Origin: Ciona intestinalis
Taxonomy: Eukaryota > Chordata > Ascidiacea > Phlebobranchia > Cionidae
Length of the DNA stretch: 64,000 nt
Assembly: GCF_000224145.3 (NCBI RefSeq)
Contig: NC_020166.2
Location: 8,332,050-8,396,049 of the forward strand
Direction: 5' to 3'
Shown here: in pieces, positions 43,935 to 55,800 of the stretch
How positions within the stretch are numbered: position 1 is the first letter of the stretch
Layout: each line of letters opens with the position of its first letter
Notes under the pieces: generated by a model
Seen by the model: the letters and a program-made list of their open reading frames with translations, nothing else
What the model was told of the DNA's origin: nothing
Databases searched by the model: none
Made by a program: the position numbers and the translations under genes

Positions 43935-45150
43935 AACCTTCAACAACATATAAAAGAACATTTTACCACAATCTTCTGAAAAAATGGCAAAACTGAGGCA
44001 AATGAAAAATTTTTACAAAGCTGGAAGTTATTTTTAGAAAAAAAAGCGAAGAAACAAATTTTTCCAAACAAAGGCCACATACCACGTCAACATTGTCGCT
44101 TGCCAGTTTAATCAATGTCCTAATCTATCCAATGTTGGCAATTAGTTGGAGAGATGAATACTGATTCTCCTGTTAAATACTGTACAGTAGTCTAGCTGAA
44201 GCAACCTTAGATACCCCCCAAGTTTACAAGTACCCCCGCCCATACTAATGCTATGTTAATGACCAGTGCTGTTTGGAAGTTTACAAGTACATCCATTATG
44301 ATAACATTTTTTAGTTCTCATTAGAATAAAGCATGAACATTTTTCAATTTTTACAGCAGAATTTAAAGTTAAATTAAATAGTAAAATAATATGAAGTTAA
44401 AAAAGAAAATTGTTTTAATGGATAAGGTGTAACACTCCTAACTGAACTGGTAATTACTTTGCAATACCCCACTTCTGTCTTATTTGGAAATGTGTACCCG
44501 TGTATTGGACCTGCTCCTTGAAAACCATCTGGAAGTGAATGTCGATACCAAGGTAAGTGTCTTTGTTGAAATAAATATTGTTTTTAGATTCGATTCATTA
44601 GAAGATTATGAAGAAGAACAAAGACACAATCTCTTGAGCGCGGGTACACTTTCCAAACTATGGTAAACCGGTCCAAATTCCCTAATTTGCGTTACGTATG
44701 TCTAAATGTAATAAAACAGTTTTAAAAAATGTGTTGTTGTGGAAAAATGTATTTTTTAGAGTTCTGGGTAATGACAACAACGATTAGGGTAAAAAGAAGA
44801 AATTTTGGATTCAATTTAGTCAAAGGATAAATTAAATTCCGTTTATACTGTTCAAAATGGAATTCAAGTATAATGAATTAGGTTTAAAACGGTGTAACTT
44901 CTTTCTATATTTAATCGTGTACTATGATTTAATTCTTATCTTGAAGTCAAATTTCAAATGCGGAATTTGTGGCGGGAACATCTGGCGCCACCTTTTGACA
45001 AACATTATTTCCCCGCGCTTGGTTTATTTACGTCCAACGTATTTCGTGAAAAGCTTATTGCTTGTTAGCTCTTTTTAAATTTTTCGTTAGATTGTAAGAT
45101 ACTAGCGTGTTGTACTCGTTGTGAAGTTGAATAATACAGTTATCAAAAAT
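43935..45150. other. API5 3' untranslated region and spacer before the kinase gene
   Basis: After the API5 3' end there is a 60-codon frame at 44484-44666 ending SLEDYEEEQRHNLLSAGTL-SKLW. It resembles a conserved C-terminal tail but I cannot assign it. The rest is AT-rich without repeats of note. Confidence 0.5.
44325..44330 (+). terminator. Putative API5 polyadenylation signal
   Basis: AATAAA about 390 nt after the API5 stop codon; no better candidate closer was noted. Confidence 0.5.
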
Positions 45151-45981
45151 ATGCAGTCTGCCAAAAAGTTGTGTCAAAAGATGAACGGCAAAAAGATTGC
45201 GGTGGAAGGGAATATTGCTGCTGGCAAGTCTACGTTTACGAAACTCCTTGAGTTCGAAACGCCAGAATGGAAAACAATCCCAGAGCCCTTGTCGAAATGG
45301 ACGAATGTAAATATGGATGATGTATTAACAACCTCACAGAAAAGTGGTGGAAATCTTCTAGATTTGTTTTACAGCGACCCACAACGATACGCATACACTT
45401 TCGAGTCGTTTACGTTTATTTCTCGCGCAAAAGACGCATGTCGATATCGGAATTTTCACCCTGGAGTAAACCCTGTGCAATTTTTTGAGCGCTCGGTGTA
45501 CAGCAGTAAGTATGCCTTTGCTCAAAATTCGTTTGAAAGTGGCTTGTTAACAGAAACTGAATGGAACATGTATAAAGACTGGAGCTCGTACCTTATAAAA
45601 ATGTCACCCGACCTAAAACTAGACGGCATAATATATCTCCGGGCAGACCCTGAGGTTTGCTTCAACCGTATGCTGAAAAGAGCTCGGCAGGAAGAAGGAG
45701 GTGTCTCACTTGAATATCTAAAGTGCCTGCATGAAAAACACGAAGCGTGGCTGTACCGTAAAGAAATCAACATTGACGAAAGCCTGGAAGGAGTACCAGT
45801 CCTAATTCTCGACTGCAATGCCGAATTTGAATCTGAGCCGAAACAGTGGTCTCAGTTGATGGAGCAAGTTAAAAAATTCGTTGCAACTTCAGGAAACCCA
45901 CATAAAGATGATCAAATTTTTTACAATCAAGATCCAGTTGATCAAGAAATGAACGAATGTACTTCGGATTTTGAATACTAA
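45151..45981 (+). CDS. Deoxynucleoside kinase, dCK/dGK type (intronless, 276 aa)
   Basis: Phosphorylates deoxynucleosides in the salvage pathway. Start chosen at the first ATG (45151); the frame is open further upstream but only to a GTG. P-loop GNIAAGKST at residues 20-28. FFERSVYSSKYAFAQN carries the ERS motif (Glu 113, Arg 114). DGIIYLRADPEVC precedes the LID segment KRARQEEGG, then VSLEYLKCLHEKHEAWL. This matches deoxycytidine and deoxyguanosine kinases more closely than thymidine kinase 2, but substrate specificity cannot be fixed by eye. The C-terminus runs about 40 residues beyond the usual dCK end and is acidic. No mitochondrial targeting sequence is obvious. The whole reading frame is one exon, unlike its intron-rich neighbours. 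Confidence 0.93.
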   Translation: MQSAKKLCQKMNGKKIAVEGNIAAGKSTFTKLLEFETPEWKTIPEPLSKWTNVNMDDVLTTSQKSGGNLLDLFYSDPQRYAYTFESFTFISRAKDACRYRNFHPGVNPVQFFERSVYSSKYAFAQNSFESGLLTETEWNMYKDWSSYLIKMSPDLKLDGIIYLRADPEVCFNRMLKRARQEEGGVSLEYLKCLHEKHEAWLYRKEINIDESLEGVPVLILDCNAEFESEPKQWSQLMEQVKKFVATSGNPHKDDQIFYNQDPVDQEMNECTSDFEY

Positions 45982-46818
45982 GAAAATCAAGATTTTATGT
46001 TTCCAAAATGTTTGGTTTTACTTTTGTGTGAAAGACTTTTATTTCTTAGATCATAATCTAGTCTGCGAAATATGGCAGTTCCTGACGAAATCTTTTGTGT
46101 GACAGTCATTTTTTCCCGCACACGCTTCCAAATTTTAAAATATCCAAAACACATACATTTTTAAGTCATAATAGAAAGTCCCACTTAATTTGATTATGAT
46201 TCGATTCTTTGTTTAATTAATTGTCATTCGTCGGACAAATTATGGCATGCATAACCAAAAGTTTGTGAACAAAATCGCACGTTTACCTGCTATACTCTGC
46301 AGACTTACTAAATCATAACAATTTACTTCAAGTTGTTTTAAGAATGCTTGTATCTGCGAAAGAGTATCATCTTACCTCAATGATGTAACAAGTTATTCCT
46401 GAAAAAAGGTTCAATTTTAAAATTTTTCACTACTAGTCGCACTATTGCGCAGGAACAAATTTTTTGTCTAGGTTTGTCATACTATCAATGAAGCAATCAT
46501 AGTGAATATGAACAGCATTATTATTTGTAAAATACACATATCTATCTATATCTATGTTTTAATTTTTCGGCCAAGAGTTTTTACATTCCCAAATGACTGT
46601 GTGTGTCGCATACATTTTGTTGGTGGACCAATATATTAGTTTTGTTTATAAGCTAATCCTTTTTTTAGGTTTATACATTTTACCAATACTCAATTTTTAA
46701 CAATACCGTATTTCAATGCTTCATAACTTTGTGCTGTTTCTTGAATTTTAGCATTAGTTTAATAGCAAAGTAGATAAAGAAATATGTGAAAGTAGTCTAT
46801 ACATTACAAAAAAACTAC
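45982..46818. other. Kinase 3' region and mind bomb 5' flank
   Basis: AT-rich sequence with no coding exon seen. No clear AATAAA close to the kinase stop. No poly-A tract at the end of the intronless frame. Confidence 0.6.
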
Positions 46819-49800
46819 ATGGCCTCAAATACGTCATCTAATGTGAACATTTCTGCAAGAAGTGCCAGCAGTTCATATCAGCAGGGAGTTGGTTCACGTG
46901 TTGTGAGGGGACCTGACTGGAAATGGGGCCGACAGGTATTCAAATGCCTCTTTTTCATATCTTGTTAGGTTAAAAATAGTTCCTAGGGCCTAGGTTCCAC
47001 CATCGTGAGTGTATATTGTGTTTTGGGCAAGATATCTTAAGCAGATTTTTCAATTCATTGGTAACCAATGGGTTGTTTGAATAATCATTCATGCAAAAAA
47101 AAAAAACACCCACCAAGTTACACGCAGGGTAGCTCTTAAGCTGGCATGATGTGTATGAGACAAAACACCTGTGTTACAACGCCTGTCGTTTTCCGGCCAC
47201 GCGAGGATACAGCAAGATATATTCATTCAAAATCATTTATATATATGATTATATTTCCTGTACAATATTTTATCCTGTTGCGTCTTACGTAAGTGGTGTG
47301 TCATTTCTCATGATCCATGTCTCATGATGCATGTTGCATATTTCGGTGCCTATGTTATTAAGCCAACGTTGTTTCATGTTTGTATTCAGTGGTGCAGCCA
47401 AATAAAAATAGAGGGTGAGGTTTTAATTTATTAAAAAATTAGGTCTGGTGGTTTGACTTATAAAAAAATTGGAAAATGGATTGTGGCTCACAAAACCCCA
47501 GGTTGAACCACTGTTTGTAATTTCTATTTTGCCTAACATACTTTGTACTTTACAGGATGGTGGGGAAGGTCATGTTGGGACTGTCAGATGTTTTGAAAGC
47601 TCTGAAGAAGTAGTTATTGTTTGGGACAATGGAACTGCAGCCAACTACAGATGTAGCGGACAATATGATCTAAGAATTCTTGATAGTGCAGCTTCTGGTA
47701 CATTTTTAAATATATATAACATAGCAATTTTTAAAAAGAGCGAGTAAATTTGTATACCATAGAAAATAAAAAATGTGTTGTTTTATTCTGATTTCCATTT
47801 TTATTATGATATATTTTTGAGAGGATTTCAGAAAAAAAAACAGTTCTGTATCATTTCATACTGTTCTATAACTTTATTCTGTATTGAGAGGTCCTATACT
47901 GAAGCTTACAAGGGTGTATCAGATTTAAGCCAGAGTTGGCTCATTACCCCAAACCGAAAGCCAATAAGACAGCCTAACTATGTTTATTACCAGATTTATA
48001 AAGCATGGCTCGATGGCTGTATTTCCGTAAGTTAAATACTCAAAGTCCCATCCCAATAAGCTATCCTTACTACTGTTCTAACTGGTTTTTATTACAGGTT
48101 TGAAGCATAATGGTTCAATGTGTGATACATGTCGCTTGCAACCAATTTTCGGGATTCGTTGGAAATGTGCGGAGTGTCATAACTATGATCTCTGCTCTGC
48201 GTGTTACCATGCCGACAAGCACCATCTTCGTCATCGCTTTTACCGGATCGTCACTCCAGATGGAGAAAGGTTGATAAATAAATAAAATGTTGAATGAATG
48301 AATGTATGTAACTTGCTTTATCCTCGCGTGGTCGGAAAACGACAGTTGTTATAACACAGGTAGGGATGCACATTACAGAATAATTAGGTATTCTAGGATA
48401 TCCTAGAATACTTTATTTCGAATCTAGAATTTTGAATCTTTTTATATTTATTGGAAAAAATAATTTTACCCAAATAAGTCAGTTTATAGACTCTTTCATA
48501 GCAGCCTTGTTGCATCATGAGCTGTAAAAACTAAAATTATCAAAAATTGTTTTTGCGTCACGAAACGTATAGCAGGCTATGTAAAGACGATGCAAAACGT
48601 TTACTCTCGAAAGTCCCACAAGCACAAAATAATTTTTTTTAAAATTATTAAGTTTCTAAAATTGTTAATATAGTTTATGAGGTGACGTGTGATGACGTCA
48701 TTAAACAGAATACCGAATCCCGTAACTAGATTCGAAATTCTGTAATGTGCATCCCTAAACGCAGGTGTTCTGTTTCATACACCTCGTGCCAGCTTACGAG
48801 TTACCATGTGTATGTTACTTGGTGGATGATTATTTTTTTTTTTACCTAGCCTTGGGATTTTTTATGAGCTTGTAAAAGCTTATCTGGTATAAAAACGTAG
48901 TGTATTCGGTTTTCATCTGCCATACCCATACTTTATGAGGGAATCATATTCAGTAGCAGAAATACCAGAATAAAAATATCATTTTTTACAGGGTATTGAT
49001 GGTAAAAAAACATAGTGTATTTTATGCGTTTTATCTGCCATCCTTTATTAGGAAATCATATTAAGTAAAACAGAATAAAAATATCATCTTCTGCAGGGTA
49101 TTAATGGAGTCGCGAAGGAAGAGCAAGAAAATCAGTTCACGTGGTATCTTCCCTGGTGCTCGTGTTGTAAGAGGAGTTGATTGGCAGTGGGAAGATCAAG
49201 ATGGCGGAAACGGGAGGAAGGGAAAGGTATAGGATGTTGGAATAAAATTAACGCAGTGGTTGGTGCACCTGCCTCTAGCCCAGAGGTTCTGGGTTTACGG
49301 CTCGGTGCTGCCATTGTGGGAAAAAAAGTGTGTTCAAAGAAAACTTAACTTAACAGTTATAAAGTGAAACAGTTATTAACAGTTATTTAACTCCGATTAA
49401 AATATTTTTAAAAAAAGTTTTTTTTTTCATATTTTTACATTAAAATAAAAGCATTTTTTGTATTTTCATATTAAAATAAAAACATTTTTTTTCATCTTCT
49501 GTATTTTCACTTTTATTTTTTTATTCTTTTACATTGTTTTAAGTTTTTTTTGGTGCCAATTATTCTACATGGCTTATAAAACAAGCAACTTTACAGATCA
49601 CTAAAATTCAAGACTGGACATCTCAGCACTTACGAAGTGCTGCGTACGTTTTATGGGATGTTGGTGCCAAGAATTTATACAGAGTTGGATTCGAAGGAAT
49701 GATGGATCTAAAGATCGTGACTGATGCTAAAGGACCTTCATTTTATAGAGACCATCTGCCCTGCCTTGGTAAGACTAAAATCACAACAATCATGGCCAAT

Positions 49801-52800
49801 AGTGCAGCAAGGGGATTTATGGGGGTTGCGACCCCCCCCCCCTACTTACTAATCCCCCAGACCTCAGATAAGGGGCTTTCACGGTCTCTAGCCCTCCCCC
49901 TCTTTAAAAATATTTTTTTGGTAAAAAAATCCTCTTAAAACTTTTTTAGATTTTAACACCCCCCTCTTACTTTTTATGTCTATGTCACTGATTATAACAT
50001 TAGCATTCCCTCATAAATATTTTTATCTTTTTATTTCTGTTGTTTTAATTTTTCGTTACTGTGACCTAAGGGGTAACATGCAAATCCTAGGACCCATGGT
50101 GTGCCACACTATTGGACCTCAAACATACAATTCTTTGACCGAAAAGTCAAAATAAAGTCATTTAGGCATTCAATCTTAGCAGTTAGTACCACCACTCTGA
50201 CTGGCATAAAACATAAATGTAATTCTTTAACTGTCACATAATGTTTGTAGGGCAAATGGTCACGCATTCATTGGTATAGGTTTTATACATCCGTTTTCCA
50301 TAGGCGTTGTAACAACTTTTATTTTACCCATGTTTCCCTGCTCCTTGCTTTTGTAAACTTTTTCTACCTTCGTTAACGTGACCACGGGGTAACATGCCAA
50401 TCCCGGTCTAGGTCCTAGGACCCATGGCATGCCACGCTGCGGGGCCTCACCCACGTACAATTCTGTGACCGAAAAGACAAAATTAACTCATTTATTCAAT
50501 CAAAATGTAGGTCAGTTGAATGGCCAGCCATCATTACCAGTGACTGAGTTCCAGTTAAACGATCAAGTCAACATCGACCTTGACCTTGAAATTGTTCAAT
50601 CCCTTCAGCACGGACATGGTGGATGGACAGAAGGAATGTTTGAGGTAAATAATTGATGAATATTGACTGTTGAATTTATTGTACTTGGCCCGTTATGGTT
50701 AGTGTTGTTCTTCGTTATGCTAGCATTGAAGCCATTTGTTTAGACAGAAGGAATATTTTGAATTAAATAATAAACAATTATTGTATATAGGTACAGCCCT
50801 GTATTGTTACCGTTAGTAAAAACGAATGCAGCTTGCTTTATCCTCCCGTGGATGGAAAAAGACAGTTGTTATAACGATTGTTTTGTTTCATAATTGTGCC
50901 CTTGCATAGCCCTGTTTACGTTAGCATTGAAGCTATTTTCATTACAATTGCCACTATCACTATTCAATGCCACATGGTATATTATGCAATGAGGGTGCTA
51001 TTGCTTCTATTATAGTTTACCATGGTTAAGTGTTATGTATAGGTGTCTTTCCATTAACATTCCTTTTGCAGTGTCAACAATCAACATGGTTATTGTAGTA
51101 TGACAAATTTATTCATAATAATTGATGAATGAATATTTATTTTTGCTGGCAGTAGTGCAGCCAGAGAAAAACAAAGGAAAACGTTTTTTTTTTTTTTTCT
51201 AAATACGATTGTCACAGCACATAACTAAGTCTAAACCCCCTGGCTGGGTCACTGCTTACCCGTATAAAATATTTTACCTGAGACAATTAATTACAGACAT
51301 TAGGAACCACTGGCACAGTCTGTGGAATAGATGAGGATCATGACATTGTTGTGTCGTATTCAAGTGGGAATAGGTAAGAAGAGGATGGATAGTTAATTTG
51401 TGCATTGGTGCTTTATCCTCATGTGGTGGGAAAATTACAGTCGTTATAACACAGATGTTTTGTTTCATTAACACAGTGTCCACTTGATTGTTTCCTCTGC
51501 ATGGACAATTTACTAATTTAGACAACCAACTGGGACCACTGGGATGTGACAATTTTAAGTCGTTTAGTGTCTTACCCAAGGACATACTAGTCTCACAATG
51601 GTAGCAGCGACAAGCCTTGAACCAATACCCTCTAAATTAGAGGCCACAGAACCAGCGTAAAGTAAACATACCATGATTGACGTACGTGAAGCAGGCTTGG
51701 TTCTGGGGGAAATCGGTCCTAAATCCTAGATCCTGTGTAGGACCTTACTTTACCCATGTACAATATAATAAAATAAACTTAAATAATTATGCAGATATAT
51801 GCTACCAGTGCATTGACATCTACACTTTTTTAGATGGACTTTCAACCCTGCAGTTCTTACCAAAGTAACAGGCGCTGATGCTACAGTAGTGGGCAGCAGT
51901 GGTAACTCACCAAGTGAACCTAAATTCGAGGTAAAATTTTTAGTAAAATCTAGTTAAAACAAAGCTAACACTCAAGATTTTTGGACTTGTGAAACCTCAA
52001 ACCTTATTATTGATGCGGCCAATGCTATATACTTGTCTCTGAAAACGACATTCATTATAACACGGGTGTTCTGTTGTGCCTGCTTATGAGTTACTATGTA
52101 TTTTACTTTGTGGGTAAACATTTTTTGGGAGATTTTTTTTTTGGCTGATAATTTGGACAACCCATTAGTAACCATACACACATACAATGAAAATGGCGTA
52201 GGTCACTGACTGTTAACACATTATCACCTAATATATTCCAAACATTACTTTACACTTTACTTAATAGGTTGGAGACCTGGTTCAAATATCATCTCATGTT
52301 GAACATGTTAAAACATTACAAAGGGGGCATGGAGAATGGTCAGAGTCCATGCTAGCAGTAAGTCTTTATTTATTTCTTACTTTATTAAACTTATTAAAGT
52401 ACACATATTAATATATCTATGTTTAAGCCTTTGTTTTTAAAGCTTCCTTTTAACAAATTTTATATATTGTTTCTACCCTATTCAGAATCCATAAAACCTA
52501 TACCAATGAATGCGTAACCATTTGCCCTACAAACATTATGTGACAGTTAAAGAATTACGTTTATGTTTTATGCCAGTCAGAGTGGTGGTGCTAACTGCTA
52601 AGATTAAAAGACTAAATGACTTTATTTTGACTTTTTGGTCACAGAATTGTATGTTTGAGGTCCAATAGTGTGGCACACCATGGGTCCTAGGATTTGCATG
52701 TTACCCCTTAGGTCACAGTAACGAAAAATTAAAGCAGTAAGGCTTTATTTATATATTCATTTTTTTGCATTTACTGAAATACACATGTAAGTTTAGTTTA

Positions 52801-55800
52801 TCTAAGGCTTTGTTTTTGAAGACTACTTTTAACTTATATTTTAATTTTACCCAATTCCTAGTCCTACCCATAAATAGGCTGTTTCTTTATAATTATTCCT
52901 GCATTGTACCCATTTATAATCTTTTCCCATCTATATGGAACTGGAAGGGTGGAAAGATATGACACTTTTTCAACTTATTTTCTCCTCCCATTTGGTAGTA
53001 AACAAAGAAAACGCAGAGAATTATAAAACCATATCCTCCCATTGACCATTGTTAATTGTTTAAAACACGATCAGGATATTTGGATACTGTGTGCTAAAAC
53101 TGCTAAAGGTCTTCCCCACCCACCTATATATAACCAGTGGTGCAGCCGAAAAAAAAATAAGGGGAGGGTTTTAATCAAAAACTTTTCAAAAACATTTTTT
53201 TAAAATTTTTTTAAAACAATTTTTTTGGGGGGTTCAAAAGGGGGGGGGTCACGACCCCCGAAACCCCCCTGGCTGCACCACTGCATATAACTATGCCTAC
53301 CCATTTATAACCTACTACTACCCTGCTGTCCATATATATAACCTTTTTCTACCTACAGAAAATTCTTTCAGCTCCTATATATATGTCTGCCCACAAATAA
53401 CTTTTTCCACCAATCTATAACCTTTACCCACAGGTATAACTGTTTTAGCTATTTATAACCAAGTATTCCCACCCATACCTTGCAGGCAGTTGGTAAAGTT
53501 GGTCGTGTACAACAAGTATATCGGGACAGCGACGTCAAAGTTGATGTTTCAGGTAAGAAATTCAGAACTAAAGTCTTCCTATTTGGATGATTATTGCCTC
53601 CAACCAAGAGGTAATGGGTACAAGGCTCGTTGTTGCTACCATTGTGGGCATATGTGGCCTTGGGCAAGACACAGACACTTAAAGGCAATTGGTCCAACCC
53701 AATGGTCACTAATAATAGGTTGTCAAATTATCGACTACACACATAATACCGAAAAAATAACCACCCACAAAGTAGCTTACTTGGTAACTGGAAAGCTGGC
53801 ACGAGGTGTAGGAAACAAAACAATCTAACGACTGTCTTTTTCTACACATTCATTCAGTTATTCTTTAGTTTGGTATAATAAATAAAAAGTTTGTATTTGT
53901 TTTAATTGATTCTTAAAGGCACATCATGGATATTTAATCCTTTACTACTAAGCAAGATTGACCAAGGACAAGCAAGGTCCGGAGGTTGGTTACCTGATTT
54001 AGTTTTCTAAGCTAAAAAGAGTCATTTATATCACATAGTTTATGGGTTCAAGGCTCATTGCTGCTACCATTGTGGCTGTATGTGTCCTTGGGCAATTGCT
54101 CCAACCCAGTGGTATTAATTTTCTAAATTGCCATCGACACATTAATAAAAGTATAGAATTAATAATCACCCACAAAGTTACTTACTTGGAAGCTCATAAG
54201 CGGGCATGAGGTGTATGAAAAAGGACACCTGTGCTATAACAACTATAGTTTACGCCACGTGAGAATAAAGCAATAACTATGTCACATTTATTCAATTGCA
54301 TTTATATCAGAAAACTTGACTTTGCCACTGAAAAAGTTGTAAGTGGGCATGAGGTGTATGAAAGAAAACAGTTGTCTTATAACGACTGTCATTCGACGCC
54401 AGAATAATCATGATATATTCTTGCATTTATTTCAGAAAACTTGTCTTTGCTGCTGAAAAAGTTGTTTGAGTCTCAAGTTTCGGGCGACATCAATGAAGAA
54501 TTAGTGAAAGCCGCAGGTTCTGGCGACGTACAGAAGTGTGAAGAGATTTTGCAGCGACCGGATGCAAGCGTGAGTTGAATTGTTATGTCGTTGTTGTTGT
54601 TGCGTTTCTTTTTGATTGCCAAATTTTTTTCTTTGTTTTTGATTGCTGCATGTTTCAATAACTAAAATCTCGGAGTGAGTATTTACTATTTATTTTGCAC
54701 TGATAATTTGTTTGTAACAGCTCTATTCTATATGGGTGAGGTCCCTCAGTCAAATTTGAACTGTGAATATAGTAGGGTGCGGGACACATTTTCATTTCTC
54801 GTCTCATTTGGTAGTAAACAAAAAACAGTCAAATAATTATCCTAACGATTCTCATAGACTGTTTGATCAGAATATTTGGATATTATGGGCTAAAGGTGTC
54901 CCATATTTCCCCACAGTACTATATAACCTATTTATCCTTAGACCTGCTAACCAATTTTGTGTGCCAACCATATTTATATTTAGACATGCTAACCATATTT
55001 ATCCTTTTATAAAAAAATCCTTTTTTAGGTTAACGGCCAATTTGCGGGTCACACAGCAATGCAAGCTGCTTGTTTAAACGGACATCTTGACGTGGTGTCG
55101 TGTTTGATACAACATGATGCTGACCTTGAAATTGAGGTGAGAAAGTTATATTAAGTTCTTTATGGGTGAGGTCAGTGGCTCACCCAGAACCGTGGGGTCA
55201 GTACCGCACCCAGGCAAAAATAAGGGGGTGGTCTAATCTAAAAAAATATTAAGAGGGAAAGTTTTAATTTACAAAAAAAAATATATATATGTATATTTAT
55301 TTAAACCAGGGGTTGTGACCCTCGAACAGCTGGCCCTGTCACTGGGTAAAGTGCTTGAGGGCATGTGATTTAGGTCAGGTTTTGGGTAATGTTCAGTTTG
55401 CACTAAATACAACAAAATAAGCGTTTAAATGACCACAGAGGAAATACAAATAAAAACGATAGCTTGTTTTAACAACTGTGGCTGTTAATTTCCTTCTTTT
55501 CGTTTTTTTTTAATAACATGACCTTCGCCATCGCTTTGGAAGAAATAAAAAAAACATGTTATGGTATTTGTATTTAAGTTTTGAATTTTTTTTAATATTT
55601 CTATAGGACAAAGATGGAAACCGAGCTATTCATCATTCAGCATTTGTAGATGAAGCTGGAGTAGTGGAACTACTTGTTCGTGAAGGTAATGTATCTATAT
55701 TAGCATAATTGGTGACATAGTGGACAGCACCTTATAACCCAGAGGTGCTGGGTTCGATGCTCATCGCTGTTGGATGTTTTCTGGCCCTTCAGGATAGTAC

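Noticed and set aside
45121..45150. Upstream extension of the kinase frame to position 45121
   Set aside because: It starts at GTG, which is not a normal start in an animal gene; the first ATG at 45151 gives a complete kinase.
46786..46818. Upstream extension of the mind bomb frame
   Set aside because: It also begins at GTG; the ATG at 46819 is the natural start.
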